Positions 8,158 through 16,177 of a DNA stretch of 48,826 bases are shown piece after piece. Every line of letters begins with the position of its first letter. Position 1 is the stretch's first letter. The stretch covers positions 1 through 48,826 of the forward strand of contig JAICHQ010000015.1 in assembly GCA_025924815.1 (NCBI GenBank), in the 5' to 3' direction. This DNA comes from Nocardioides sp. (lineage in GTDB: Bacteria; Actinomycetota; Actinomycetes; Propionibacteriales; Nocardioidaceae). Position numbers and translations under genes: made by a program. The notes under the pieces were generated by a model. The model saw only the letters and a list, made by a program, of their open reading frames with translations, was not told the origin of the DNA and did not search any database.

Positions 8158-8607
8158 ATGGCACAACGATTGTCCGTCCACGACGTCGACCCGGCCGCGA
8201 ACCAGGCCGTGATGGCCCTGGAGAGCTACGTCGGCAGCAGCGCGCTGGAGCGCCCGCTGCGCGAGCTGATCAAGATCCGAGCCTCCCAGCTCAACGGCTG
8301 CGCGTTCTGCCTCGACATGCACCACCGCGACGCGCGCACCGAGGGAGAGGACCAGCGCCGTCTCGACGTGCTGTCGGCCTGGCGGGAGGCGCCGGAGCTG
8401 TACACCGACCGGGAACGCGCGGCACTGGCGCTGACCGAGGTCGTCACCGAGATCGGGCGCCACGGTGTACCGGACGACGTCTGGGCCGACGCGCGCGGGC
8501 AGTTCGACGAGCTCGAGACTGTCCAGCTGCTCATGGCCATCGCCGCGATCAACGTGTGGAACCGGCTGGCGGTCAGCACCCACCAGCAGCTGCCGGACCC
8601 CCTCTGA
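8158..8607 (+). CDS. Carboxymuconolactone decarboxylase/AhpD-family protein
   Basis: A 149-residue protein whose core CAFCLDMHHRDAR (about 42-54) is the AhpD-type redox motif CxxCxxxH, used by alkylhydroperoxidases and their electron donors. The upstream helix ELIKIRASQLNG is also typical. AGAGGAGC lies a good distance before the ATG at 8158. Its position after hemerythrin, OsmC and a membrane protein supports a peroxide-defence role rather than protocatechuate degradation, since no pca genes are nearby. Confidence 0.88.
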   Translation: MAQRLSVHDVDPAANQAVMALESYVGSSALERPLRELIKIRASQLNGCAFCLDMHHRDARTEGEDQRRLDVLSAWREAPELYTDRERAALALTEVVTEIGRHGVPDDVWADARGQFDELETVQLLMAIAAINVWNRLAVSTHQQLPDPL

Positions 8608-8774
8608 GTCTGCATCCACCGATCTTCGCCTGCTGCGCGCCACCGGCTGGGGCGCTGGCTGCGTTGCAGACGCTCAACGGACAACCAGTACGACGCTCGC
8701 GCCTGCGCCTTGCCATCACACCCACCTGGTGACGCTCGCGACGCCGCAAATCGGCAGATCCAGGCTGAGCCCGC

Positions 8775-9188
8775 TCACGAGTACAGGCGAGCGCCGACCA
8801 CGGAGCGTGGCAGCTCCTCCGGGCTGGGATGGGCGACCATGATCCGGATCCCGTCCGGGTCTCGCCCGGTGACGAAGGTGACCCCGCCGCTGGCATGGCG
8901 GTCGGTACGGATGCCCCGGCCCTGGAGGGCCTCCTCCACGTCGGTCAGCTCCTCGGCGCTGTCGACCGCCCAGATCAGGCACTGGATCCCGACGCCGCCC
9001 GAGTGGTGAGGGGCTCGGGGACCTTGCTCGATCAGGTAGATCTGGAACCCGCCCTGGCCGAGCAGGAGCGCCGCATCGCGGTCGTGGATCGCCGCGGTGC
9101 ACCCGAGGAGCTCGGAGTAGAACGCGACCGAACGGTCGACGTCGCCCACGAAGATCACCGACGAGGTCACTCGGGCTGTGGTGTTCAC
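8775..9188 (-). CDS. VOC/glyoxalase-family protein
   Basis: A 137-residue single vicinal-oxygen-chelate domain: SSVIFVGDVDRSVAFYSELL at the start, QIYLIEQG, then VTFVTGRDPDGIRIMVAHP near the end. The family includes glyoxalase I, extradiol dioxygenases and resistance proteins that use a metal site formed by a dimer. The GTG at 9188 (VNTTARVTSS) is preferred because the longer frame to 9416 is Arg/Ala-rich and lacks family similarity. It converges on the AhpD-like gene. The 167 bp between them (8608-8774) hold nothing I can recognise. Substrate unknown. Confidence 0.82.
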   Translation of the reverse strand: MNTTARVTSSVIFVGDVDRSVAFYSELLGCTAAIHDRDAALLLGQGGFQIYLIEQGPRAPHHSGGVGIQCLIWAVDSAEELTDVEEALQGRGIRTDRHASGGVTFVTGRDPDGIRIMVAHPSPEELPRSVVGARLYS

Positions 9189-9644
9189 GTCGTGCTCGCT
9201 CTCTGTCGATGATGACGATCCGGTTGAGACGGCTGCCCTCACCCTGTCGCCACTCTGGCCCGCCCTCCTGCCTGCGGACAGTGCCTGCTCCCGGCCGACT
9301 GCGCTTCGGAGACGCTGCCTGGGCCCGGCAAGCTCGGTGCCCGTGGCGGCACCGGGCCGGTGGATGGATACGGCGGCCGCACGGACTCTTGCCTGTCGTC
9401 GGCAACGAAGGTGCACGTTGTCGGCCGATCGTGGACGGCGACGCGGCGACGAGTCAGCGACATCGTGAGGGTGAGTGCACGTGGACGTCGACGACGAGCC
9501 GCGACCGGGTCGTGCGCCGCCGACCGAGAGGACGGATGAACCCGCTGAGAACTGCCGACCACCGACGTGCCGCCCTCCGGACCTGTGACGACCACGTCAT
9601 CGGGAGCCTCCGGGCGAGGGCGAACACGACCCTGGACCGCTGAG
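9189..9644. other. Non-coding gap of about 456 bp with one dyad symmetry
   Basis: Frames are open here on both strands, but their translations are Arg/Pro/Ser-rich without any family pattern, so I regard them as spurious. The stretch separates divergent genes and should hold their promoters. The only clear structure is TTGCC-N7-GGCAA at 9389-9405, listed separately. Confidence 0.5.
9389..9405. promoter_or_regulatory. Dyad TTGCC-N7-GGCAA
   Basis: TTGCCTGTCGTCGGCAA is an inverted repeat of 5-nt arms with a 7-nt centre. A near copy with the same arm and spacer length occurs at 31419-31435 before another gene. The pairing suggests an operator of a shared regulator, not identified here. Confidence 0.4.
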
Positions 9645-10121
9645 ATGGACTGGGCCGGCTGGGCGCTGTTCGGGCTGCTCGCCACCACCCTCCTGACCGC
9701 GCTGATGATCGCCGCCCAGCTGGGCGGGCTCAGCCGACTGGACCTGTCGCTGATCCTGGGCACCACGGTGACCCCGGATCCGGACCGGGCCCGGGCGGCC
9801 GGCTTCCTCATCCACCTGTGCATCGGTCAGCTCTTCGCTCTCGGCTACGCGGCCTCCTTCGCGCTCCTGGGTCGGGCCACCTGGTGGATCGGCGGTCTGC
9901 TCGGCCTCCTTCACGGCGCCATCGCCCTGTCCGCTCTCATCCCCCTCCTGGTCGGCGTGCATCCGCGCATGGCGTCGAACCGCGCCGGCCCTGGGTCGAC
10001 CGCCGTGCTGGAGCCGCCCGGGCTCCTGGGCCTGAACTACGGCGTCCAGACGCCCCTGGTGGCCATGGGCGCCCACCTCGCCTACGGCATCGCCCTGGGC
10101 CTCCTGCTGAACGCGCACTGA
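9645..10121 (+). CDS. Membrane protein, unknown function
   Basis: The ATG at 9645 (MDWAGWALFGLLATTLLTAL) gives 158 residues with four hydrophobic segments at about 5-27, 51-75 (GFLIHLCIGQLFALGYAASF), 79-102 and 136-156. The loop VHPRMASNRAGPGSTA is extracellular or cytoplasmic. I do not recognise a function. An upstream frame extension to 9567 is Ser/Arg-rich and unlikely to be translated. The gene ends 14 bp before the GH15 gene, with which it is likely co-transcribed. Confidence 0.7.
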   Translation: MDWAGWALFGLLATTLLTALMIAAQLGGLSRLDLSLILGTTVTPDPDRARAAGFLIHLCIGQLFALGYAASFALLGRATWWIGGLLGLLHGAIALSALIPLLVGVHPRMASNRAGPGSTAVLEPPGLLGLNYGVQTPLVAMGAHLAYGIALGLLLNAH

Positions 10122-10135
10122 GAGGAGCGATCCCC

Positions 10136-11986
10136 GTGCCGCCACCGATCCCCGGGCAGCCCGGGCCGCCCCCCTGGACGTACGACGACCGCGACCGGGA
10201 GATCGCCATCGAGGACTACGGGCTGCTCGGGGACACCCGCACCGCAGCACTGGTCGCCCCCGACGGTTCCGTCGACTGGCTGTGCATCCCGCGCTTCGAC
10301 GGCCGGCCCGTGTTCGGCCGCCTCGTCGGCGGGCCGGCGGCGGGCAGCTTCCGTCTTGCGCCGGCCGTCCCGGCCGCGGTGGTCGAGCGCCGCTACCTGC
10401 CCGAGTGCGCCACGCTGGAGACGACCTGGCAGACCGAGGCGGGCCGGCTGATCCTCACCGAGGGCATGGTGGCCGAGGTCAGCGGGCGACTTCTGCCCCC
10501 CACGATGCTGGTGCGTCGACTGGCCGCGCCCGACGGCCCCGTCGAGGCCGTCATCTCGTTCGATCCGCGTCTGGGAGAGGGTCACGCCCGACCCCACACC
10601 CACCACCGAGACCAGGTGCTGGTCGCCGGCTGGCCGACCGTGGCTCTCGCCCTCTCGACGACGCCCCGCATGCATCTCGAACCGGGGCCGACGTACGAAA
10701 TCACGGTCACTCCCGACCGGCCCTTCACCTGTGTGCTGGCCGTCGCGGACCGCGAACCCCTGGTGTACGTCGCCCCGGACGCCGCGTGGGACGTGCTCGA
10801 GGCCGACCAGCGGCGCTGGCAGGCCTGGTGTCGCGACATCGACCCGGACATCCCCTGCCGCGACACCGTGATCCGCAGCCTGCTCACCCTGCGCCTGCTG
10901 ACGTACTCGCCGTCGGGCGCCCCGGTCGCCGCCCCGACCACCTCGCTGCCCGAGCACCTCGGCGGAGGGCGGAACTGGGACTACCGGTACGCGTGGCCCC
11001 GCGACGCCAGCATCGGGATCAACGCCTTCCTGGGCGTCGGCAAGCACGAAGAGGCGCGCGCCTTCATGGCCTGGCTGCTCAGCGCCACCCGCCTCGATCG
11101 CCCCCGCCTTCCGGTGCTGCTCACCCTCCACGGGAAGCGCCCCGCACCCGAGCGGGAGCTGTCCCACTGGCCGGGATACGCCGGGAGCCTGCCGGTCCGG
11201 CTGGGCAACGGGGCGGCCACGCAGCACCAGCTCGACGGGTACGGCTGGGTTCTCGACGCCGCGTGGCAACTCACCCGAGCCGGCCATCCGCTGTACTCCG
11301 AGACCTGGCGCACCATGGCGGGCTTCGCCGACACGGTTGCCCGGCGATGGCGCGAGCCCGATGCCGGCATCTGGGAGGAGCGCGCGGCCCCCAGCCATCA
11401 CGTGCACTCCAAGCTGATGGCCTGGCTCGCCTTGGACCGCGCCCTGCGCATCGCCGAGCACCATCGCACCAGGGCGGCGCGGATACGCCGATGGCGCACC
11501 GAGCGGGCCCTGCTCCGCGACGACATCACCGCGCACGGCTTCGACCGGGTCAGGGGGACGTACACGAGGAGCTACGGCTCCGTCGACACCGACGCGGCAT
11601 TGCTGGTCCTCCCCTACCTGGACTTCGAGGGAAGTGACGGGGCACGGGTCCGGGGCACCATCGACGCCATCGCCCACGAGCTCGATGCGGGCGGCCCGCT
11701 CCTGTACCGGTATCCACCCGGTCACGACGGCCTTCTCGGTGGCGAGGGCGCGTTCCTCCCGTGCTCCTTCTGGCTCGTGCAGGCCCTTGCCGACAGCGGG
11801 CGACCGGCCGACGCAAGCGCGCTGTTCCACGAGCTCACGAGCCTGGCCGGTCCGCTGGGGCTGTACGCCGAGGAGATGGACCCGGCGACTCACCGCCATC
11901 TCGGCAACTATCCCCAGGCGCTGACCCACTCCGCTCTGGTCCAGGCCGCGCTCGCGCTCCGGTCTGCTGGACCCACCGCGTCGTGA
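10136..11986 (+). CDS. Glycoside hydrolase family 15 (glucoamylase/trehalase type)
   Basis: A 616-residue cytoplasmic enzyme expected to release glucose from alpha-glucosides such as trehalose or maltooligosaccharides. The N-terminal beta-sandwich begins IEDYGLLGDTRTAALVAPDG, typical of bacterial GH15. The (alpha/alpha)6 barrel includes LGGGRNWDYRYAWPRDASIG (about 278-297), GIWEERAAPSHHVHSK with the probable acid Glu (about 412), and YAEEMDPATHRHLGNYPQA with the probable base Glu (about 580). In HQLDGYGWVLDA a Trp replaces the usual Glu of the YGE motif; that residue is not one of the catalytic pair but could change specificity. The GTG at 10136 has AGGAG 8 nt upstream. No signal peptide is seen. 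Confidence 0.9.
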   Translation: MPPPIPGQPGPPPWTYDDRDREIAIEDYGLLGDTRTAALVAPDGSVDWLCIPRFDGRPVFGRLVGGPAAGSFRLAPAVPAAVVERRYLPECATLETTWQTEAGRLILTEGMVAEVSGRLLPPTMLVRRLAAPDGPVEAVISFDPRLGEGHARPHTHHRDQVLVAGWPTVALALSTTPRMHLEPGPTYEITVTPDRPFTCVLAVADREPLVYVAPDAAWDVLEADQRRWQAWCRDIDPDIPCRDTVIRSLLTLRLLTYSPSGAPVAAPTTSLPEHLGGGRNWDYRYAWPRDASIGINAFLGVGKHEEARAFMAWLLSATRLDRPRLPVLLTLHGKRPAPERELSHWPGYAGSLPVRLGNGAATQHQLDGYGWVLDAAWQLTRAGHPLYSETWRTMAGFADTVARRWREPDAGIWEERAAPSHHVHSKLMAWLALDRALRIAEHHRTRAARIRRWRTERALLRDDITAHGFDRVRGTYTRSYGSVDTDAALLVLPYLDFEGSDGARVRGTIDAIAHELDAGGPLLYRYPPGHDGLLGGEGAFLPCSFWLVQALADSGRPADASALFHELTSLAGPLGLYAEEMDPATHRHLGNYPQALTHSALVQAALALRSAGPTAS

Positions 11987-11999
11987 TGGGGTGGGGACC

Positions 12000-12015
12000 A
12001 CCGACCCGGGTCGGT
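12000..12015. terminator. Perfect GC palindrome between convergent genes, candidate terminator
   Basis: ACCGACCCGGGTCGGT is a perfect 16-nt palindrome lying in the 39 bp between the convergent GH15 (+) and DUF2877 (-) genes. It lacks a T tract on either strand. Position and symmetry support a bidirectional hairpin terminator. Confidence 0.4.
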
Positions 12016-12025
12016 CGACGGGCGC

Positions 12026-12841
12026 TCAGGCCCGCGTCCAGCCGGTCCCTGCGGCTGCCTGCGCCGCGGCGACGACCCCGGCCGCCAACGCCACCCCCGA
12101 GGTGTGTCCGACCCGACCGAGCTCGCTGAGCGCGTCGTCCACGCGAGGGTGGAGGTCGGCGTGCTCCGACAGCGCCCGCACCAGCCCGCTCACCTGCGGG
12201 ATCGACTCACCCCGGCTCGCGCATCGGAGCAGCGCGGCCGAGAGCTCCGTCGTACCGGTCGGGGCCGCCTCGAGCACGGCGGCTCGAAGACGGTCCGCGG
12301 CCAGGCCGAACGACCAGGCGCCGACCAGGAACCCGGCCAGGGCGTCGTCCCCCGAGGGGGTCAGGCCGGGCCCGAGCCCGATCAGGCGCGCGACGACCGC
12401 CTCCGCCTCGCCCGGGCCGTCCGCCAGGACGTCGAGCAGCCGCAGCCCGGGATCGGGCGGGCCGAGGCCGGACAGCCTGACCCTGGCCTGCGCGACCGCA
12501 CGGCGCTCCGGCCGCACGTTCCGGGGCGCCGAGACCGAGACGACGCGAGACAACCGGACGGTCCGAGCGGCCCTCTGCACGCACGACGCACCGACCAGGA
12601 TCGGGCCCGCCCACCGGTCGAGCGGGTCATCGGTGCTGTCCGTCGACAGGCTGAGCCCCAGTGGCAGCCGGACCGCGTCCCGGGTGAGGACGGCCAGGAC
12701 GTCGCCCCCGGCCAACCGCAGGTAGGTCGCCGTGGGGAACGCACCCAGGACCACGGCGGGGCGGACCTCGCCCCGGAGCAGGTTCGCGACCATCGCCGAA
12801 CCGGTCGCGAACAGGGGGCGGCAGGCCGGCACGCTGCTCAC
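12026..12841 (-). CDS. DUF2877 protein, AllH-like subunit of a carbamoyltransferase
   Basis: A 271-residue DUF2877 protein; the E. coli homologue YlbF (AllH) is about the same size and is reported to work with AllF (FdrA) and AllG as oxamate carbamoyltransferase. The signature IGLGPGLTPSGDDALAGFLV (about 159-178) is clear. The N-terminal part, SAMVANLLRGEVRPAVVLGA and LLRLAG-type segments, fits the family. The GTG at 12841 begins just after the OsmC stop at 12846; a second in-frame GTG at 12832 is possible, and neither has a strong Shine-Dalgarno site. It is the last gene of an eight-gene minus-strand operon whose other end is the phosphosulfolactate synthase. Its FdrA partner is encoded at 24561 on the other strand. 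Confidence 0.85.
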   Translation of the reverse strand: MSSVPACRPLFATGSAMVANLLRGEVRPAVVLGAFPTATYLRLAGGDVLAVLTRDAVRLPLGLSLSTDSTDDPLDRWAGPILVGASCVQRAARTVRLSRVVSVSAPRNVRPERRAVAQARVRLSGLGPPDPGLRLLDVLADGPGEAEAVVARLIGLGPGLTPSGDDALAGFLVGAWSFGLAADRLRAAVLEAAPTGTTELSAALLRCASRGESIPQVSGLVRALSEHADLHPRVDDALSELGRVGHTSGVALAAGVVAAAQAAAGTGWTRA

Positions 12842-12845
12842 GTCG

Positions 12846-13235
12846 TCAGCCGACTTCGACGACCAGCTCGGGCCCGTGTCGCAGCGTGTTCGACACGTAG
12901 CAGACCCGTTCCGCCTCGGGAACGAGACGCTGCAGCACCTCACGGGGCGTGTCCGAGCGCAGCGTCGCGGCGATGCGGTCGAACTCGAGCCCGTTGTAGG
13001 TGCCGGTCACCTCGATCTCCAGGCCGAGCAGATCGACGCCCCTCCTCCGGGCGACGAAGGCCATCGCGAGAGCGATGCACGAGCCCACCGAGGCCAGCAG
13101 CAGGTCGGTCGGCTGCGGGCCGGTGCCCGTGCCGCCGTGGGTCTCCGGCTCGTCGACGACGAGCTCGAACCCATCGGCGTCGGTCACGGCGCGCATCCCG
13201 CCGGTCCATCGGGTGCGCACGCTGCGGTCGGTCAT
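12846..13235 (-). CDS. OsmC-family thiol protein within the CoM-type operon
   Basis: A 129-residue OsmC-like protein with GTGTGPQPTDLLLASVGSC (first Cys about 61) and EAERVCYVSNTLRHGP (second Cys about 110), the two-cysteine pattern of the peroxiredoxin-like YhfA/OsmC branch. The ATG at 13235 follows GAGGAGC. It is placed between the DUF1116 and DUF2877 genes, only 10 and 4 bp from them, so it belongs to that operon. A role in protecting or recycling a low-molecular-weight thiol is an inference from the operon content. It is different in sequence from the OsmC gene at 7220. Confidence 0.85.
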   Translation of the reverse strand: MTDRSVRTRWTGGMRAVTDADGFELVVDEPETHGGTGTGPQPTDLLLASVGSCIALAMAFVARRRGVDLLGLEIEVTGTYNGLEFDRIAATLRSDTPREVLQRLVPEAERVCYVSNTLRHGPELVVEVG

Positions 13236-13245
13236 GGCCTGCTCC

Positions 13246-14670
13246 TCATCGGCTCGAGGAGCCCGCTCCGAGAGACCGGAGCGCGGCCCGGAAGCACTCG
13301 ATCGGGGCCGTGGCCACTCCGGCACCGACCTGGCCGACACCGGAGCTGGCGTGCAGGATCCCGGTGGTGATCTTGGGTGTCGCGTCCAGCTCGACCACCC
13401 GGCGTACGTCGACTCCCACGGGCGTGCCCCGGTCGTTCCAGGTGGGGAGCTTGAACCGGGTGCTCTCGGCCACGCAGATCGAGGACATCCGCTCGGTCAT
13501 GGTGACCGCGTCGGCCATGCCACCGGGCAGGAAGCCTGCCACGGCCGGTGACCCGGCGGCAGCCGCGCCACCGAGCCCGACCAGCTCGAGGATCGCGCTG
13601 TCACCGATGTCGGGCGCGCTCGTCTCGGGACCGTAGTCGGGGTAGTACATCGCCTCCGCGACCGGCGGGGACGCAGCGACGAAGAGCTCGGTCGAGCCGG
13701 CGAGCCTGATCCCGTACGTCGTTCCGTTGCGGCACATCATCGTGACGATGCTCGACCCCTCGACCTGCTCGGCCCAGAGCGCGGTCGTCTTCGCGGCCGC
13801 CATCGCCAGGTTCAGGAAGAACAGGTGGTTGCCGGACAGGTACGCCGCGAACTCTCCGCGACCGTCGTCCGGCAGCGCCGCGATCTGCGGGAGGAGGTTG
13901 CGGATCAGCAGGTTGGTGGTTCCCTGGGTCCGCATGTGCACGTCGTCACCGATCTGCACCCCTTGCGCGGCCAGCGAGAAGATGTCGATGGGACCCGTGG
14001 AGTCCAGGATGTGGCGGAGCATCGGCCCCGCGACGTCGCGCAGGAGCTCGAGTCTGGAAATGGCCGCGGGCGTCTCACGTCCGAACCATGCAGTCTCGCC
14101 GGGACCCTGGTTGACCGGCGCGAAGGCCCGAGTCCCACCGTCGCGGTTGTCGACGGCGAACACCGGCGCCGACGGTCCGATCGCGCTCGCCATCGGCATC
14201 ACCGTGTCGTACCGGTACGACGGCTCGAGCCGGATGCTGCCGTCGGCCAGGATCGGGTCCGCCTCCTCGACGGACTCGGCCCATCCTTCGGCCACGGTGG
14301 CGGCCCGCATCGAGCGGCGAAGCGGGTCGCACACGTCGGACCAGGCGATCTCCGGGCCGCAGTGCAGCAGCGTCCGTTCGGGTAGGTCCCGGAGAAGAGT
14401 CTGGGCCGGGGCGACGTCGACCAGCAGGGCAACGCTCTGGTCCAGCCGTCGCACCACCTCGGCGTTGGCCTCGTCGATCGCGGCCGCGCGCGGCCCGTCG
14501 AGCTGCTCCAGGAGGTCGACGAGGTCCGCTTGACCGTCCGCGGGGATCCGCCAGTCCACCTGCTGTGCGGGCGCTCCCTGGTCCCGGACCGCGTCGGCGA
14601 ACAGCGACAGGCCCAGGTTGACCACGGACACCTCGTCCGGCAGCACGATGGCGGGGGTTGGCTCAGTCAT
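13246..14670 (-). CDS. DUF1116 protein, AllG-like subunit of a carbamoyltransferase
   Basis: A 474-residue DUF1116 protein, homologous to YlbE (AllG) of the oxamate carbamoyltransferase. Family landmarks are SVVNLGLSLFADAVRDQGAP near the N-terminus, QIGDDVHMRTQGTTNLLIRN, LSGNHLFFLNLAMAAAKTTA, SSIVTMMCRNGTTYGIRLAG, MYYPDYGPETSAPDIGDSAI and GTPVGVDVRRVVE with GILHASSGVGQVGAGVA at the end. The ATG at 14670 lies in an ATGACTGA overlap with the preceding lyase gene, so translation is coupled; the longer frame to 14790 is inside that gene. It is one component of a transferase that is split in this genome: DUF1116 and DUF2877 here, FdrA and carbamate kinase at 23533-26099. Confidence 0.87.
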   Translation of the reverse strand: MTEPTPAIVLPDEVSVVNLGLSLFADAVRDQGAPAQQVDWRIPADGQADLVDLLEQLDGPRAAAIDEANAEVVRRLDQSVALLVDVAPAQTLLRDLPERTLLHCGPEIAWSDVCDPLRRSMRAATVAEGWAESVEEADPILADGSIRLEPSYRYDTVMPMASAIGPSAPVFAVDNRDGGTRAFAPVNQGPGETAWFGRETPAAISRLELLRDVAGPMLRHILDSTGPIDIFSLAAQGVQIGDDVHMRTQGTTNLLIRNLLPQIAALPDDGRGEFAAYLSGNHLFFLNLAMAAAKTTALWAEQVEGSSIVTMMCRNGTTYGIRLAGSTELFVAASPPVAEAMYYPDYGPETSAPDIGDSAILELVGLGGAAAAGSPAVAGFLPGGMADAVTMTERMSSICVAESTRFKLPTWNDRGTPVGVDVRRVVELDATPKITTGILHASSGVGQVGAGVATAPIECFRAALRSLGAGSSSR

Positions 14671-16177
14671 CTCGGTCCTCCACAGCGTCGGCGGTGCGTC
14701 TGGCCTGCTCGAGCAGTCGTTCCTCGGCCCGGACGAGTCCCTGTCGCCGGTGGTCGACGGCGTCGGCGAGGTCGTCGGCGCTCTGCTCACACTTCCGGAT
14801 CATCGACCGGACCGCGTCCGGCGCGGCGCCACCGGTGGCCTTGCGGCTGCCGATGATCACCCACGGGTCGAGCGCCGAGCTCAGATCTGCCGACGCCAGG
14901 CCCAGCGGCTTCCCGGTCTCGGCGACCGCCGCGTCGTCGAGCATCTCGCCGGTGATCAGCCGACCCGGGACGCCCACCCGGCTGGCCTCACGCACGGTCC
15001 GGCCCACGACGTCGTAGGCGGTGCGGTAGTCGACACGGCAGTGCTGCACGATGAACTCGCTGAGGTCGGTGGCCTGGGTGTAGCCGTCATCCAGGCCACG
15101 CGCCATCCGCTCGACGTTCACCTCGAGCGTGCGCATCACCCCGGCCATCAGCCGGGTCACCCGGATCGCGAGGTCCAGGGCCCGGGGGACCTCGCCGTAG
15201 GCGAAGATCAGGTTGTCACTGCGGGCGGACGGGCTCTTGGCGACCGCGAGGAACCCGGTCAGGCGCCCGATCAGCACGCCCGACGCCCCGCGCACGATGG
15301 ACAGCGAGTAGGGGTTGCGCTTCTGCGGCATCAGCACGCTGGACCGGGTGTAGGCGTCGGCGAGGTCGACGAAGTCGAACTCGCTGCTGGACCAGATCTC
15401 GAGGTCCTCCGCGAGCTTGCTCTGCGTGGACATCAGGCTGGACGCGGTGGCCAGCACGTGGATGAGGCCGTCGATCTGCCACATCGCATCGCGGGTGTGC
15501 TCGATGACCTCGTCGAACCCCAGGGCAGTCGCCACGAACGACCGGTCGTCGAGCAGTCGGGTCCCGTTGACACAGCCGGCGCCGGCCGGGCTGCGGTTGA
15601 TGTCGTCGAACTCGTCGAGGAGCCGGCGAGCGTCGCGCATGGCCGGGTAGGCGAAGGACAGCACGTAGTGGGCGAACGTCGAGGGTTGGGCCTGTTGAAG
15701 GTAGGTCTGGTCCGGCATCAGGGTCTCCACGTGACGTGCGGCGAGGGCCGTGGTGTCGCGGGCGAACCGGACCATCTCGTCCACGAGCTCGAGGAGCTGG
15801 TCGCGAACGTGGATCCGCAAGGCGATCCGGGCTGCCTCGCGGCGTGGCCGGCCGGCATGCAGCCACCCTGCTTCCTTGCCGATGCGTCCGACGAAGAACC
15901 GTTCGCGCGAGTTGTAGGGCTCACCGAACTCGGGGTCGTAGGGGAAGTCCTCCACCGCCATCTGCTGCACCTCGAGGAGGAGTCGCAACAGGTCGCGGGC
16001 GGCCGGTGCCGGCACGATGCCTCGCCGCAGCAGGTCCATCACGTGGGCGATGTCGGCGAGGTTCAGGCCCTCGTGGAGGAACGGGGCGTCGGCATTCTCC
16101 AGAGCGAAGCCGCTGTCGATCAGCTCCGGAGCCGGACCGGACTGTGGGGGTCCGCTGCGCCGCGTCGACGGGGTCAT
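14663..16177 (-). CDS. Aspartase/fumarase-superfamily lyase, argininosuccinate-lyase-like (XcbE1-type candidate)
   Basis: A 504-residue lyase of the argininosuccinate lyase branch. The signature SSVLMPQKRNPYSLSIVRG (about 289-307) matches the mobile loop GSSxMPxKxNP, and LMPDQTYLQQAQPSTFAHYV corresponds to the TxxQxAQP segment. The ATG at 16177 overlaps the PLP-enzyme stop (ATGA). Arginine biosynthesis is unlikely: no argG, argF or argB is nearby, and the gene lies in the order synthase-lyase-PLP enzyme-lyase known for bacterial coenzyme M genes (xcbB1-C1-D1-E1). By position it corresponds to XcbE1, which acts late in that route. The exact reaction here is inference. An Arg/Asp-rich C-terminal tail of about 50 residues follows the conserved region. 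Confidence 0.8.
   Translation of the reverse strand: MTPSTRRSGPPQSGPAPELIDSGFALENADAPFLHEGLNLADIAHVMDLLRRGIVPAPAARDLLRLLLEVQQMAVEDFPYDPEFGEPYNSRERFFVGRIGKEAGWLHAGRPRREAARIALRIHVRDQLLELVDEMVRFARDTTALAARHVETLMPDQTYLQQAQPSTFAHYVLSFAYPAMRDARRLLDEFDDINRSPAGAGCVNGTRLLDDRSFVATALGFDEVIEHTRDAMWQIDGLIHVLATASSLMSTQSKLAEDLEIWSSSEFDFVDLADAYTRSSVLMPQKRNPYSLSIVRGASGVLIGRLTGFLAVAKSPSARSDNLIFAYGEVPRALDLAIRVTRLMAGVMRTLEVNVERMARGLDDGYTQATDLSEFIVQHCRVDYRTAYDVVGRTVREASRVGVPGRLITGEMLDDAAVAETGKPLGLASADLSSALDPWVIIGSRKATGGAAPDAVRSMIRKCEQSADDLADAVDHRRQGLVRAEERLLEQARRTADAVEDRDD

Noticed and set aside
9209..9643. Plus-strand frame of 144 codons in the gap before the membrane protein
   Set aside because: Arg/Pro-rich translation without family pattern or convincing start; overlapped by an equally poor minus-strand frame.
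10136..11986. Loss of activity of the GH15 enzyme because of YGW instead of YGE
   Set aside because: The likely catalytic glutamates in GIWEER and YAEEMDP are present; the changed residue is not one of the pair.
10082..12001. Minus-strand frame of 639 codons opposite the GH15 gene
   Set aside because: Shadow of the GH15 gene with no recognisable domain; GC-rich codons suppress stops on the opposite strand.
14663..16177. Assignment as argininosuccinate lyase of arginine biosynthesis
   Set aside because: No other arg genes are nearby and the gene is coupled to ComA-type and PLP genes; the CoM-type context explains it better.
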